Shown here: positions 8,154 through 16,183 of the stretch, piece after piece | Numbering within the stretch: position 1 is the first letter of the stretch | How the letters are laid out: every line of letters starts with the position of its first letter | From: Manganibacter manganicus | GTDB lineage: Bacteria > Pseudomonadota > Alphaproteobacteria > Rhizobiales > Rhizobiaceae | Direction of reading: 5' to 3' | Assembly (NCBI RefSeq): GCF_002075885.1 | Contig: NZ_MDET01000056.1 | Location: 1 to 64,000 of the forward strand | DNA: 64,000 bases | Position numbers and translations under genes: made by a program | The notes under the pieces: model-generated | What the model saw: the letters and a program-made list of their open reading frames with translations, nothing else | Told to the model about the DNA's origin: nothing | The model's database searches: none

Positions 8154-8612
8154 CTGAGCGCGATCGGCCGACCGCCCCCTTCGATCCTGTTCATGTGCGG
8201 CATGAATGCCGTGCGTTCGCCTATGGCCGAGGCGCTGGCGCGCAGCATGTTGCCACCGGCAACTTTCATTGCCTCGGCCGGTGTGCGCAGCGGCGAGCCT
8301 GATCCCTTCGTCGATGCCGTTCTTGCCGAGAAGGGACTCTCACTCGGCGAGCGCCATCCCCGAACCGTAGCCGACCTGGAAGACGCCTATTTCGACCTCA
8401 TCATCACGTTGGCTCCGGAAGCGCATCACGCGGCGCTGGAATTCACCCGCTCGATGGCGGTGGAGGTGGAATACTGGCCAATGCCGGACCCGACAAACGC
8501 GACCGGCACTCGTGAGCAGATTATGGCGGCCTACCGCGACGTGCATGATCGGCTGCGCCAGCGGATCAGCGAGCGCTTTCCAACCATAAGCCCTCCGGAA
8601 CGTGCGGAATAA
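8154..8612 (+). CDS. Low-molecular-weight phosphotyrosine phosphatase family
   Basis: A Cys-based phosphatase or arsenate-reductase-like protein of the LMW-PTP fold. The P-loop is CGMNAVRS (C15 nucleophile, R21), and a late DP acid motif is present in MPDPTNATG. The substrate is unknown. The start is uncertain: the only ATG before the P-loop lies at 8088, deep inside UPF0262, and would create a 65-base overlap. A CTG at 8154 gives a 152-residue protein of family length, two bases after the UPF0262 stop, so I use it. The first internal ATG (8193) lies immediately before the catalytic cysteine and cannot be the start. Confidence 0.8.
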   Translation: MSAIGRPPPSILFMCGMNAVRSPMAEALARSMLPPATFIASAGVRSGEPDPFVDAVLAEKGLSLGERHPRTVADLEDAYFDLIITLAPEAHHAALEFTRSMAVEVEYWPMPDPTNATGTREQIMAAYRDVHDRLRQRISERFPTISPPERAE

Positions 8613-8696
8613 GCGTGTTCACAAAAGACGGATAATCATATAGGTTCCGCGCCAATCCCGGCGGGCCGCCGGAAATCATCCAAGCAAAGGTATAGA

Positions 8697-8915
8697 ATGC
8701 CGAAGGAAGAAGTCCTCGAGTTTCCGGGTGTCGTAACGGAATTGCTGCCCAATGCGATGTTCCGGGTAAAACTCGAAAACGAACATGAGATCATCGCCCA
8801 CACTGCAGGGCGCATGCGCAAGAATCGTATCCGCGTGCTCACCGGCGACAAGGTTCTGGTCGAGATGACGCCCTACGACCTGACCAAGGGCCGCATCACC
8901 TATCGTTTCAAATAA
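8697..8915 (+). CDS. infA: Translation initiation factor IF-1
   Basis: This 72-residue S1/OB-fold protein occupies the ribosomal A site during initiation. The sequence ([20 protein letters not shown], then [20 protein letters not shown], ending GRITYRFK) is nearly invariant across bacteria. The start is fixed by length and conservation. It is followed 30 bases later by maf and then yacG on the same strand. Confidence 0.97.
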
Positions 8916-8945
8916 ATATCCGGGCTGTCTTTGGCTGTGACTGCG

Positions 8946-9578
8946 ATGAGTGCTGCCAATCCTGTTCTGGTGCTTGCCTCGGGTTCGCCGCGCCGCATCG
9001 AACTGTTGCAGCAGGCCGGCGTCGAGCCCGATCGCGTCCTGCCAGCCGATATCGACGAGACACCGTTGAAGGCGGAGCACCCGCGCTCGCTGGCCAAGCG
9101 CCTGTCGAAGCAAAAGGCCGAAAAGGCACTTGCCTCCTTGCAAGCGGAGGCCGCCCATGCACCAGCCTATGTGCTGGCGGCTGACACGGTGGTCTCCGTC
9201 GGGCGGCGCATCCTGCCCAAGGCCGAGACGACCGATGATGTCTCGTTTTGCCTGCAATTGCTTTCAGGCCGCGCGCATCGGGTTTATTCCGGAATCTGCC
9301 TGATCACCCCGCGTGGCGCGCTGCGCCAGAAACTGGTAGAGACAAGGGTGCGCTTCAAGCGCCTTTCGCGTGTCGACATGGAAGCCTACGTCGCCTCCGG
9401 AGAGTGGCGGGGCAAGGCTGGCGGCTATGCCGTGCAAGGGCTCGCCGGCGCCTTCGTCATCAAGCTCACCGGCTCTTATACCAATGTCGTCGGGTTGCCG
9501 CTTTACGAGACGGTCTCGCTGCTTGCCGGCGAAGGTTTCGACGTCCGCCGCGTAATCCCCGACGCCAACCAGACATGA
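8946..9578 (+). CDS. maf: Maf-family nucleotide pyrophosphatase
   Basis: It is a house-cleaning nucleoside triphosphate pyrophosphatase. The 210 residues contain the phosphate-binding LASGSPRRIELL, the catalytic AADTVVSVG aspartate, the SGRAHRVYSG segment and GKAGGYAVQGLAGAF. The family also includes YhdE/YceF proteins hydrolysing dTTP/UTP or m7GTP, and I cannot separate these from sequence alone. The ATG at 8946 is preferred; a TTG at 8931 would add five residues. The stop overlaps the yacG ATG as ATGA, which indicates coupled translation. Confidence 0.92.
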   Translation: MSAANPVLVLASGSPRRIELLQQAGVEPDRVLPADIDETPLKAEHPRSLAKRLSKQKAEKALASLQAEAAHAPAYVLAADTVVSVGRRILPKAETTDDVSFCLQLLSGRAHRVYSGICLITPRGALRQKLVETRVRFKRLSRVDMEAYVASGEWRGKAGGYAVQGLAGAFVIKLTGSYTNVVGLPLYETVSLLAGEGFDVRRVIPDANQT

Positions 9579-9796
9579 GCACAGACGATAAAGGCTCCGT
9601 GACGCCGCTGCGACCCAAGCGCCCCTGCCCCGAATGCGGCCGCCCTTCGGCACGCCAGACCTATCCGTTCTGTTCGCCTCGTTGCAAGGCGCTGGACCTC
9701 AACCGCTGGCTGAAAGGCGCCTATGCCATCCCTGTTCGCGAGGACGAGGAAGATGACGAGACATCGTCGGCTGATAAACCGGTTGGCCCGGGCTGA
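9575..9796 (+). CDS. yacG: DNA gyrase inhibitor YacG (zinc ribbon)
   Basis: This 73-residue protein has the four-cysteine zinc knuckle CPECGRPSARQTYPFCSPRC and the following KALDLNRWLKGAYAIP helix typical of YacG, ending in an acidic tail. Family members bind the C-terminal region of GyrB and block DNA binding. The ATG overlaps the maf stop by four bases. Confidence 0.92.
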   Translation: MSTDDKGSVTPLRPKRPCPECGRPSARQTYPFCSPRCKALDLNRWLKGAYAIPVREDEEDDETSSADKPVGPG

Positions 9797-9952
9797 CGGC
9801 GAGGGCGAATTCCAGCACGCCCTGATTTCCAACTGAACCGCCGTGTTCCTTTTCCACGAAGCCCTTGCCGCCTGCAGCTAACATCGAAAGGTCGACTTTA
9901 GACAGAGCGAAAGGGGCCTGTTTTTCTTTTCGCTGAAAACGGTTTGGCGGTG

Positions 9953-9980
9953 CTGGACAGGCCGGATTCTCATGCTATAA
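9953..9980 (+). promoter_or_regulatory. Possible promoter before tRNA-Phe
   Basis: CTGGAC (9953-9958) and TG-CTATAA (-10 at 9975-9980) are separated by 16 bases, resembling alphaproteobacterial housekeeping promoters with an extended -10. The element lies about 75 bases before tRNA-Phe. It was judged by eye. Confidence 0.35.
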
Positions 9981-10056
9981 CCCACCCGCTTCCGCCGTTG
10001 GCACCATGCTTTCGCGAAGCCTGGGCGCGGCGCATGCCACCCGCACTCCAGACAAG

Positions 10057-10132
<76 letters not shown>

Positions 10133-10517
10133 GCAACCTTTCTCAAACCGTATCATCCGGTTCATCGCGTCTTAGCGAAATGGCGGAATCTATCGAAACC
10201 GGGAGGGGTTCGATAACGTGATGCAATCATCAATATCCTGACGACGATCACGACCCTGAAGGCGACTGTCTATCAGGGTTGCCGGGGCTACGCTCAACCC
10301 GCTCGGTGTAGATCTCGATCTTTCCGGATCTCAAAGAGACTGCCCACAATCCAAGACCGATTAAAGCGTGTCGCTATTTCAAGCTCGCTTCCGGCGCTTC
10401 AGTTCTTTGATTTACGCATGCCATTGTCCCCGAAACCGGTGTTCACTTTCGGGGTGCCTTATCAGGCATCAGGCCGGATCAGCCGGCCGTCTTATACAGG
10501 AGAGGCCTGCAATCTGC
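10133..10517. other. Gene-free interval with hairpins
   Basis: I see no convincing coding frame. Two inverted repeats stand out: 10191-10200 with 10206-10215 (TATCGAAACC against GGGTTCGATA, one mismatch, five-base loop) and 10253-10259 with 10273-10279 (ACCCTGA/TCAGGGT). An interspersed repeat copy begins at about 10414. A small RNA is possible, but no T-run terminator was found. Confidence 0.5.
10414..10458. repeat. Rhizobial-type interspersed intergenic repeat, copy 1
   Basis: ACGCATGCCATTGTCCCCGA followed by AACCGGTGTTCACTTTCGGG has the layout of a small palindromic repeat I recall as common in Hyphomicrobiales intergenic regions: an outer CGCATG, then CCC.AAACCG.....CACTTT.GGG. A second, diverged copy is at 22500-22541. 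The two inner arms (CCCCGAAA and TTTCGGGG) are complementary. Confidence 0.55.
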
Positions 10518-10664
10518 CTACTTCTGCTCGGATTCGTTATCCGCTTCTTCCGTTGCCTCAACATGCTTTTTAGCGGCCTTGAGTGCCAATTTCTCGGCCT
10601 TCTTGGCAGCCTTGAGGCAGTCCCGTTCCTTACGTTCAAAATTATAATTGGGTGTTCGCGGCAT
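10518..10664 (-). CDS. 48-residue basic Lys/Ala-rich protein
   Basis: On the minus strand an ATG at 10664 is preceded by AAGGAG at ideal spacing and opens a 48-residue frame starting MPRTPNYNFERKERDCLKAA, continuing with Lys-Ala repeats (AAKKAEKLALKAAKKH) and ending in an acidic tail to a TAG. The perfect ribosome site and ordered composition support a real gene. I recall short proteins starting MPRTPNY(N/D)FERKERDR in Brucella and relatives, annotated hypothetical. It is a single amphipathic, highly charged helix. Function is unknown; nucleic acid binding is possible. Confidence 0.7.
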   Translation of the reverse strand: MPRTPNYNFERKERDCLKAAKKAEKLALKAAKKHVEATEEADNESEQK

Positions 10665-11078
10665 TGAGACTCCTTTTGACAGCAATCATACAAGCGTCGA
10701 CCGCCTGGCGCAATCGCGGCATGACGCAGATGTTTGGCGAGCTTCGATTCTGCCCGAGAAACGATCCGCGAGCAGTGGCGAAGGCCTGTTCTGAGGACGT
10801 CGCGAAGCCGCGCTTGGCTGCCATGCAGCATAATGAACGGCCCAGCCGCCTTTCGACAGCCGCGCCGTCGCCTGAGACGCCTCCGCCGAAGCGGATGCGC
10901 TCTATCAATGGGCGCTGAAGGATTAAGTTCCGGCAGTGCGATGCCCCGGTAGAACCAATCACAGCCCGACTATTGTGGGAGCGGGATCGCCGCCCGCAGG
11001 CGGTGCGCTCATGCGGCTTCTTTTCAGCTTGGTACGGTTCTTGCAGCACGCTCATCGAAGAGGCGTGGCAGTTCCAGA
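10665..11078. other. Interval without a convincing gene
   Basis: Open frames on both strands here are short, Arg/Pro/Ser-rich and lack ribosome sites, which suggests chance frames in GC-rich DNA. The minus-strand start region of the 48-residue gene lies at its left edge. A short frame ending near 10925 (ADALYQWALKD) looks like a possible decayed gene end but has no supporting start. Confidence 0.4.
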
Positions 11079-11195
11079 ATGAGACAGATCAGACGATATT
11101 GGGAGCGCTGGCGAAACAAGGCGTGGCTTTGGCTCGTCCTCGGCTACACGGCGACCATGATTCTCGGTTTCCTGATCCAATGGCTGGCTGGCTGA
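11079..11195 (+). CDS. Putative 38-residue single-span membrane protein
   Basis: The frame MRQIRRYWERWRNKAWLWLV then continues to a hydrophobic stretch ending QWLAG and TGA. It has the form of a real small inner-membrane protein: a basic, Trp-rich N-terminus (cytoplasmic by the positive-inside rule) followed by one 18-20-residue hydrophobic helix. The ribosome site is poor (GAGG too far upstream), which lowers confidence. It lies 200 bases before the universal stress protein gene. Confidence 0.45.
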   Translation: MRQIRRYWERWRNKAWLWLVLGYTATMILGFLIQWLAG

Positions 11196-11402
11196 GAGCC
11201 TTGCTCTACAGGTTCGGTCCTGCCTGGACGAAACCGCCGTTCCGGCGGATCGAATCCGCCTCCGCCCAATTTTTTTCAATTAAAACAAAAGACTTGATGC
11301 GGTTTTGCCGCACCCGCCTGTTGCTTGACTTTAAGCAGGGCCGCTGAGACGATCGAAACTCATATATCGGCAATCAGATGGTTTGCGAGCATTGGAGGAC
11401 AG

Positions 11403-11825
11403 ATGTACAAGCACATTCTCTTGTCGACGGACGGATCCGATCTCGCCATGCGCGGGGTCGCCCACGGTTTGCGGTTGGCCAAGGATCAGGCGAGCAAGGT
11501 CACTTTGGTGACAGTGACACCGCCCTATCCACTGCAGAGCCCGACGACGCATGGTGCGTGGGACACCGCTCACAAACAGGATGCAGACAAGGCTCTCGAT
11601 GCCGCACGTCAGGCGGCCGAGGCCGCGGGCGTCGAGATCAGTGCCATTCACGAGATCGCTGAATCACCTGCGGACGCAATTCTCGAAATTGCCCGGCGGC
11701 AGGGCTGCGACCTGATCGTCATGGCCTCGCATGGACGCCGTGGCGTGAAACGGCTGTTGCTCGGCAGCCAGACGGCAGAGGTGGTGCAATCCTCGACCGT
11801 GCCGATCCTGATCATACGTCAGTGA
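11403..11825 (+). CDS. Universal stress protein (UspA family)
   Basis: This 140-residue single-domain Usp has the N-terminal MYKHILLSTDGSDLA strand/ATP-site aspartate and the C-terminal nucleotide-binding motif ASHGRRGVKRLLLGSQT. The latter fits G-2x-G-9x-G(S/T) and marks the ATP-binding subgroup. GGAGG lies five bases before the ATG. Usp proteins accumulate in starvation and stress; the specific role here is unknown. It is convergent with the D-aminopeptidase gene, 16 bases away. Confidence 0.93.
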   Translation: MYKHILLSTDGSDLAMRGVAHGLRLAKDQASKVTLVTVTPPYPLQSPTTHGAWDTAHKQDADKALDAARQAAEAAGVEISAIHEIAESPADAILEIARRQGCDLIVMASHGRRGVKRLLLGSQTAEVVQSSTVPILIIRQ

Positions 11826-11841
11826 CGCACGGCGCAGGCTC

Positions 11842-13413
11842 TCACGAAGCGACCTTTTCGTAGCGCACATTGCGGGCGAGCCAGCACCCGACGACAAGGC
11901 CGTTGACCTTGCCGTCGGGATTCCGCTCCACCTGTATCGTCCACGGTCCGGGCGCCGGCGCATCCATGGAACGCTGGCAAGAAAGCAAAAGCACATCTTC
12001 CCCCACCGGGTAGATCGGATGCACGGCGCCCGAGCCGAGCAATCCTTCAAAGCGGCCGGAAAGTGCGCCGCCACCAGCACCGACAGTCAGAAAACCGCCC
12101 AGTTCCGGCGCGTGATAACGGCCACTGATATCCGGCACAGCTTCATGATCGGAGATTCGCGCCGCTGTCGCCCGAAGATTTTCCCCAGACCGTTCCACTG
12201 CAACGACGTCGCGGTCGAACGACAAGCTCATCGACGCCGAACGCGCCACTCCATCCTCGCCGACGGCAAGGCGCTCCACCGACGTTGCGTAACGGGCGGC
12301 AATCAGGCTGCGGTCGGCCGCAACGCTCAGCACCAAGCCGTTTTCGCCATCGAGATAATGGCCGCTCCAGGCAGGGTCCGCCTTGGCCGCGCTGACAGGC
12401 GGCGGCGCATCCTGCCCCAGCACCGCCTGCATAACCAGACGGGCAGCTTCATGGGCGTCGGCCTCGTGGTTGAACATGACCACGACCGACAGGCGCTCGG
12501 CAGGCGCATAGAGGCGCTGGCAGCGGAAGCCGCGCAGCGCGCCGCCATGGCCGGTTGCCGCGACTTTGCCGATCATCTCGTGAGCAAGTCCGAAGCCGTA
12601 GCGCGCCGGCCTGCCATCCGAATAGGTTTGCGGTGTCGAAAGCCGCCGGTAAAGACTTGCCGGATCGTCGCGGGTCGCGTCGATATGACGTTCCCAGGCC
12701 AGCATGTCGTCGAGCGAGGCGCCGATGCCGGCGTCACCGCTCCAGTAGATGCGATTAACTGCCGGAAAGAAGCCAACGGCTTCGTTGCCTTCATAACCGG
12801 TCACGCCGTCAAGCGCGGCACTTGTGTCTGCCGACAGCCCGGCGCTTGTCATGCCAGCCGGCCCGAAAATCCTCTCGGCATACAGTTCGTCAAGCGAACG
12901 CCCGGCGTGGTTCTCCAAAATATCGGAAAGGATGCGGAAATTGCCGTTGGAATAGGAATAGCGGCTGCCGGGTTCGAAATGCGTCGTGCGCATGCGTGCA
13001 AGAAGAGGGCCCGCATCCTCGCGGCTAAAGACGCCCTCGGCATGGGCGCCGTGCAGCACGGTGAGCGCCCAGTAGTCTCTCAGGCCGGACTGCATGTGGC
13101 ACATTTCGGCGATGGTCGGACGACGCCCTTCCAGCAAAGGCAGGAAAGCGGCGACGCGATCGTCCATCCGCGCCGGATCTCCGACCAGATCGAGCAACAC
13201 GGCGCAGGTGAACTGCTTGCTGATGGAACAGATCGGCATGCGCAGGGCCGCCGTCATCGCCTTGCCCGCGGCAAGATCGGCAGATCCCCAGGCCTGACGG
13301 GCCAGCACCTCGCCATCCTTGACGACGCCGACAACTCCGCCCGGCCCACGAAAGCGTTGCGGCAGACCGGCAAGAACGCGTTCAAGCGCGGCGAGATCGG
13401 GAGTGGCGCTCAT
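11842..13413 (-). CDS. dap: D-aminopeptidase (serine hydrolase, class C fold)
   Basis: This 523-residue penicillin-recognising hydrolase has S63-x-x-K66 (SISK), Y154-S-N (RYSYSNGNF) and the HGG box TGHGGALRG. Overall sequence and length closely match the D-aminopeptidase I recall from Ochrobactrum anthropi (EC 3.4.11.19), which removes N-terminal D-residues from peptides and amides and has two extra C-terminal beta-barrel domains. The C-terminal half here (about residues 335-523, with AGRYHAPELGG-like segments and PVQRSMDAPAPGPW) fits those barrels. No signal peptide is visible, so it is probably cytoplasmic. It is first from the left of a leftward set with ftsZ-like, amidase and dadA genes. 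Confidence 0.9.
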   Translation of the reverse strand: MSATPDLAALERVLAGLPQRFRGPGGVVGVVKDGEVLARQAWGSADLAAGKAMTAALRMPICSISKQFTCAVLLDLVGDPARMDDRVAAFLPLLEGRRPTIAEMCHMQSGLRDYWALTVLHGAHAEGVFSREDAGPLLARMRTTHFEPGSRYSYSNGNFRILSDILENHAGRSLDELYAERIFGPAGMTSAGLSADTSAALDGVTGYEGNEAVGFFPAVNRIYWSGDAGIGASLDDMLAWERHIDATRDDPASLYRRLSTPQTYSDGRPARYGFGLAHEMIGKVAATGHGGALRGFRCQRLYAPAERLSVVVMFNHEADAHEAARLVMQAVLGQDAPPPVSAAKADPAWSGHYLDGENGLVLSVAADRSLIAARYATSVERLAVGEDGVARSASMSLSFDRDVVAVERSGENLRATAARISDHEAVPDISGRYHAPELGGFLTVGAGGGALSGRFEGLLGSGAVHPIYPVGEDVLLLSCQRSMDAPAPGPWTIQVERNPDGKVNGLVVGCWLARNVRYEKVAS

Positions 13414-13485
13414 GGATGTCCTTCCGCATTCGCCCGCCGGGCGCGTTGCATGATTGGTTTCACCGCCAGGCCGGGAGCAACGAAA

Positions 13486-14487
13486 TCAAATCGCGGCCTG
13501 CTGGCGAGCAGCGGCAATTTCCGGCCTGAGGCCAGTGGCAACCACCGAGACACGGAATTTGCCGGCAAGCGTCTTGTCGAAGATCGCGCCGACAATAATG
13601 TCGGCGTCGTCGTCCACCTCCTCACGGATGCGGGTGGCGGCCTCGTCAACCTCGAACAAAGTCATGTCCGCGCCGCCGGAAATGGAAACCAGCACGCCCT
13701 TCGCGCCCATCATCGAGGCCTCGTCCAAAAGCGGATTGGCGATCGCCGCCTCCGCCGCTTTTCTGGCACGATCGTCGCCCGTCGCCTCGCCGGTCCCCAT
13801 CATGGCGCGGCCCATATCGCGCATCACGGATTTGACGTCGGCGAAATCGAGATTGATCAGGCCTTCCTTCACAATCAGGTCGGTAATGCAGCCGACGCCG
13901 GAATAAAGCACGCGATCGGCCATGATGAACGCATCGGCAAAGGTCGTCTTGGCATCGGCAACCCGAAAAAGGTTCTGGTTGGGAATGACGATAACCGTAT
14001 CCGCCGCCTGGCGCAGAAGCTCGATGCCTTCTTCCGCCGCCTGCATGCGCCGCTTACCCTCAAAGGTGAACGGCTTGGTGACGACGGCAACCGTCAGGAT
14101 GCCGGCCTGGCGCGCGGCATGTGCAATGACCGGGGCCGCGCCCGTTCCGGTTCCGCCACCCATGCCGCCAGTGACAAAGCACATATGCGTGCCTGACAGG
14201 TGGTCCATGATCTCATCGATGGATTCCTCGGCCGCCGCGCGGCCGACATCCGGCAGAGAGCCGGCGCCAAGCCCTTGCGTGACATGGGCTCCAAGCTGGA
14301 TCAGGCGATCGGCCTTGGACATGGTAAGCGCCTGGGCGTCGGTGTTGGCGACCACGAATTCGGCACCCTGCAACTGCTCCGCAATCATGTTGTTGACCGC
14401 ATTGCCGCCGCCGCCGCCAACGCCGATGACGGTGATCTTGGGCCGCATTTCGGAAATCTCCGGCTTGGCCTTCTCGTTCATTGCCAT
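13486..14487 (-). CDS. FtsZ paralogue lacking the C-terminal tail
   Basis: This 333-residue tubulin-fold GTPase carries the G-box GGMGGGTGTG, the N-terminal GVGGGGGNAVNNM, and the catalytic T7 loop NLDFADVKSVM, so polymerisation and GTP hydrolysis residues are kept. It ends directly after the second domain (VVATGLRPEIAAARQQAAI) without the long linker and C-terminal peptide that bind FtsA, ZapA-type partners and MinC. It resembles the short FtsZ2 of Sinorhizobium and relatives, so the full-length cell division FtsZ is expected elsewhere. GAGAGGG precedes the ATG; a second ATG two codons later is possible. Confidence 0.9.
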   Translation of the reverse strand: MAMNEKAKPEISEMRPKITVIGVGGGGGNAVNNMIAEQLQGAEFVVANTDAQALTMSKADRLIQLGAHVTQGLGAGSLPDVGRAAAEESIDEIMDHLSGTHMCFVTGGMGGGTGTGAAPVIAHAARQAGILTVAVVTKPFTFEGKRRMQAAEEGIELLRQAADTVIVIPNQNLFRVADAKTTFADAFIMADRVLYSGVGCITDLIVKEGLINLDFADVKSVMRDMGRAMMGTGEATGDDRARKAAEAAIANPLLDEASMMGAKGVLVSISGGADMTLFEVDEAATRIREEVDDDADIIVGAIFDKTLAGKFRVSVVATGLRPEIAAARQQAAI

Positions 14488-14680
14488 GTCTACCCTCTCT
14501 CCATCGAAAGCTCCGGATGCGCCGAGCAGGCAATACGACAGCGAGCCTGCCGCGTATCGCGAAACCGCGAATCAGGCAGCCCTCAGCCTCAGTCTAGAAA
14601 ACAGAGGCCGAAGGCGGCTGCAAGCCCGCTATGCAGCCCAGTGCGCTGGCATCGGCACTTCCATCGAAAACCGGGCGGCT

Positions 14681-16096
14681 TCAGGGCGCCGCGAATCCTG
14701 CCGGCGGGTCGAACAGCGAGCCGCCACGCTTGACTTCCAGCGCGCGGCCAATGGCCAGCGCCAGCGGGTCATGGAATCGCCGTACGACGATCTGAAGGCC
14801 TGACGGCAGCCCATCGACAAGACCCACCGGAACGCTGAGAGCGGCCATGTCCATCAGATTGACCAGCCGGCTATAAGTGCCGAGCGTGGTCGTGCCCTCA
14901 TCAAGGTCGGCGAGCGACGGCGCGGTAATCGGCGCGGTCGGCGTCAGGAACGCATCGGCGCCTTCCATATAGCGCGCGAACTCGGCCTGCCGTGCGCGCC
15001 GCGTCTCGATCAGTTCCTGATAGCGCGCGCCGTCAATCGTCTTGCCCTTCAAGGCCCGTGTGCGAATGGCAGGATCGACAACGCTGCCAGGTGCCTCCAC
15101 ATAGCGGCCGATATGGCGCCATGCCTCGGCGGCGAGGATATCGCCGGCATGCGTCATATAGGCCTCGGTCGATTGCGGCATCGGCCGTTGATCGATGGTC
15201 GCCCCAAGCGATTCCAGATCGGCAAGTGCAGCCTGGAACCTCTGGCGGATTCCAGGCGCCACCGAAGCCATATCGGCCTCGGCCGGGATGCGCAGGCGCA
15301 TGCCGGCAACCCCGCGATCAAGCCCCGCCAGCGGGAAAGTAGGCGTCATGCGGGCGGTTGCAGAGTCATCCGCGTCGCGGCCTTCCATGGCGGCCAGCAT
15401 GAGCGCGGCATCTTCGACCGAGCGCACCATCGGTCCGATGCTGTCGAATGTGGAAGCCAGCGGCAAAAGGCCGCCGCGCCCGACCAGCCCTGCGGTCGTC
15501 TTGAGGCCAACCACGCCACACATGCCGGACGGATTGCGGATCGAGCCGGTCGTGTCGGTGCCGAGCGCCGCGGGAACCAGCCCGGCGGCAACCGCGACGC
15601 CGGAACCGCTGGACGAGCCGCCCGGCGCACGCGGCACGGCACGGTCGTAGGGATTGAGCGGCGTGCCCGCGACCGCATTGGTGCCCCAACTGCCGAAGGC
15701 GAATTCCACGGTCTGCACCTTGCCGAGCAGGACCATGCCGACATCGGTCAGGCGACGGATCACCTGCGCGGTCACGGCTGCCGGCTTGCCGTCGAGCGCC
15801 CTGGAACCGGCCATGGTCGGATAGCCTTCTACGGCAAGCAGGTCTTTCGCCGCGAATGGGATGCCGTCCAAGAGGCCCTTCGCCGCGCCTTCCTGGCGTC
15901 TCCTGTCCGCAGCCTCAGCCGCCGCAAGCGCCTGTTCCGGAAAGGTCATGACGAAGGCATGCAATTCACCGTCATGGGCGGCGACGCGCGCCAGTGCGCG
16001 GCACACGATCTCCACTGAACTGGTTTTGCCGGCAGCCAGCGCACGGCCAAGTTCGGCAACGGTTGCAAAAGCGGAAAAATTGTCTTCGTCGGTCAT
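14681..16096 (-). CDS. Amidase signature-family hydrolase
   Basis: A 471-residue amidase that hydrolyses a carboxamide to acid and ammonia. The Ser-cisSer-Lys triad lies in AKDLL (Lys), GGSSSGSGVAVAAG and TDTTGSIRNPS (Ser). It lacks the features of a GatA subunit context (no gatB or gatC near), so a catabolic role is likely, but the substrate is not evident. The ATG at 16096 has AGAGGA before it; the upstream ATG at 16141 adds 15 unconserved residues. It lies between the FtsZ paralogue and the D-amino acid dehydrogenase on the same strand. Confidence 0.88.
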   Translation of the reverse strand: MTDEDNFSAFATVAELGRALAAGKTSSVEIVCRALARVAAHDGELHAFVMTFPEQALAAAEAADRRRQEGAAKGLLDGIPFAAKDLLAVEGYPTMAGSRALDGKPAAVTAQVIRRLTDVGMVLLGKVQTVEFAFGSWGTNAVAGTPLNPYDRAVPRAPGGSSSGSGVAVAAGLVPAALGTDTTGSIRNPSGMCGVVGLKTTAGLVGRGGLLPLASTFDSIGPMVRSVEDAALMLAAMEGRDADDSATARMTPTFPLAGLDRGVAGMRLRIPAEADMASVAPGIRQRFQAALADLESLGATIDQRPMPQSTEAYMTHAGDILAAEAWRHIGRYVEAPGSVVDPAIRTRALKGKTIDGARYQELIETRRARQAEFARYMEGADAFLTPTAPITAPSLADLDEGTTTLGTYSRLVNLMDMAALSVPVGLVDGLPSGLQIVVRRFHDPLALAIGRALEVKRGGSLFDPPAGFAAP

Positions 16097-16183
16097 CGCA
16101 TCCTCTTCTCGAAGGCCCGAATGAAGCATGAAACGCTGCATCCTGGCAGGGCCAGCGGGCGAAAAGGAATAGCCTGCGATCGC

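Noticed and set aside
10642..11055. 137-codon minus-strand frame in the sparse region
   Set aside because: Arg/Ser-rich with no ribosome site or motif, and it overlaps the start of the better supported 48-residue gene.
12019..14196. 725-codon open frame on the plus strand
   Set aside because: It runs antisense to the D-aminopeptidase and FtsZ paralogue, spans the gap between them, is rich in Arg/His/Gly, and has no recognisable domain. It is a GC-driven shadow.
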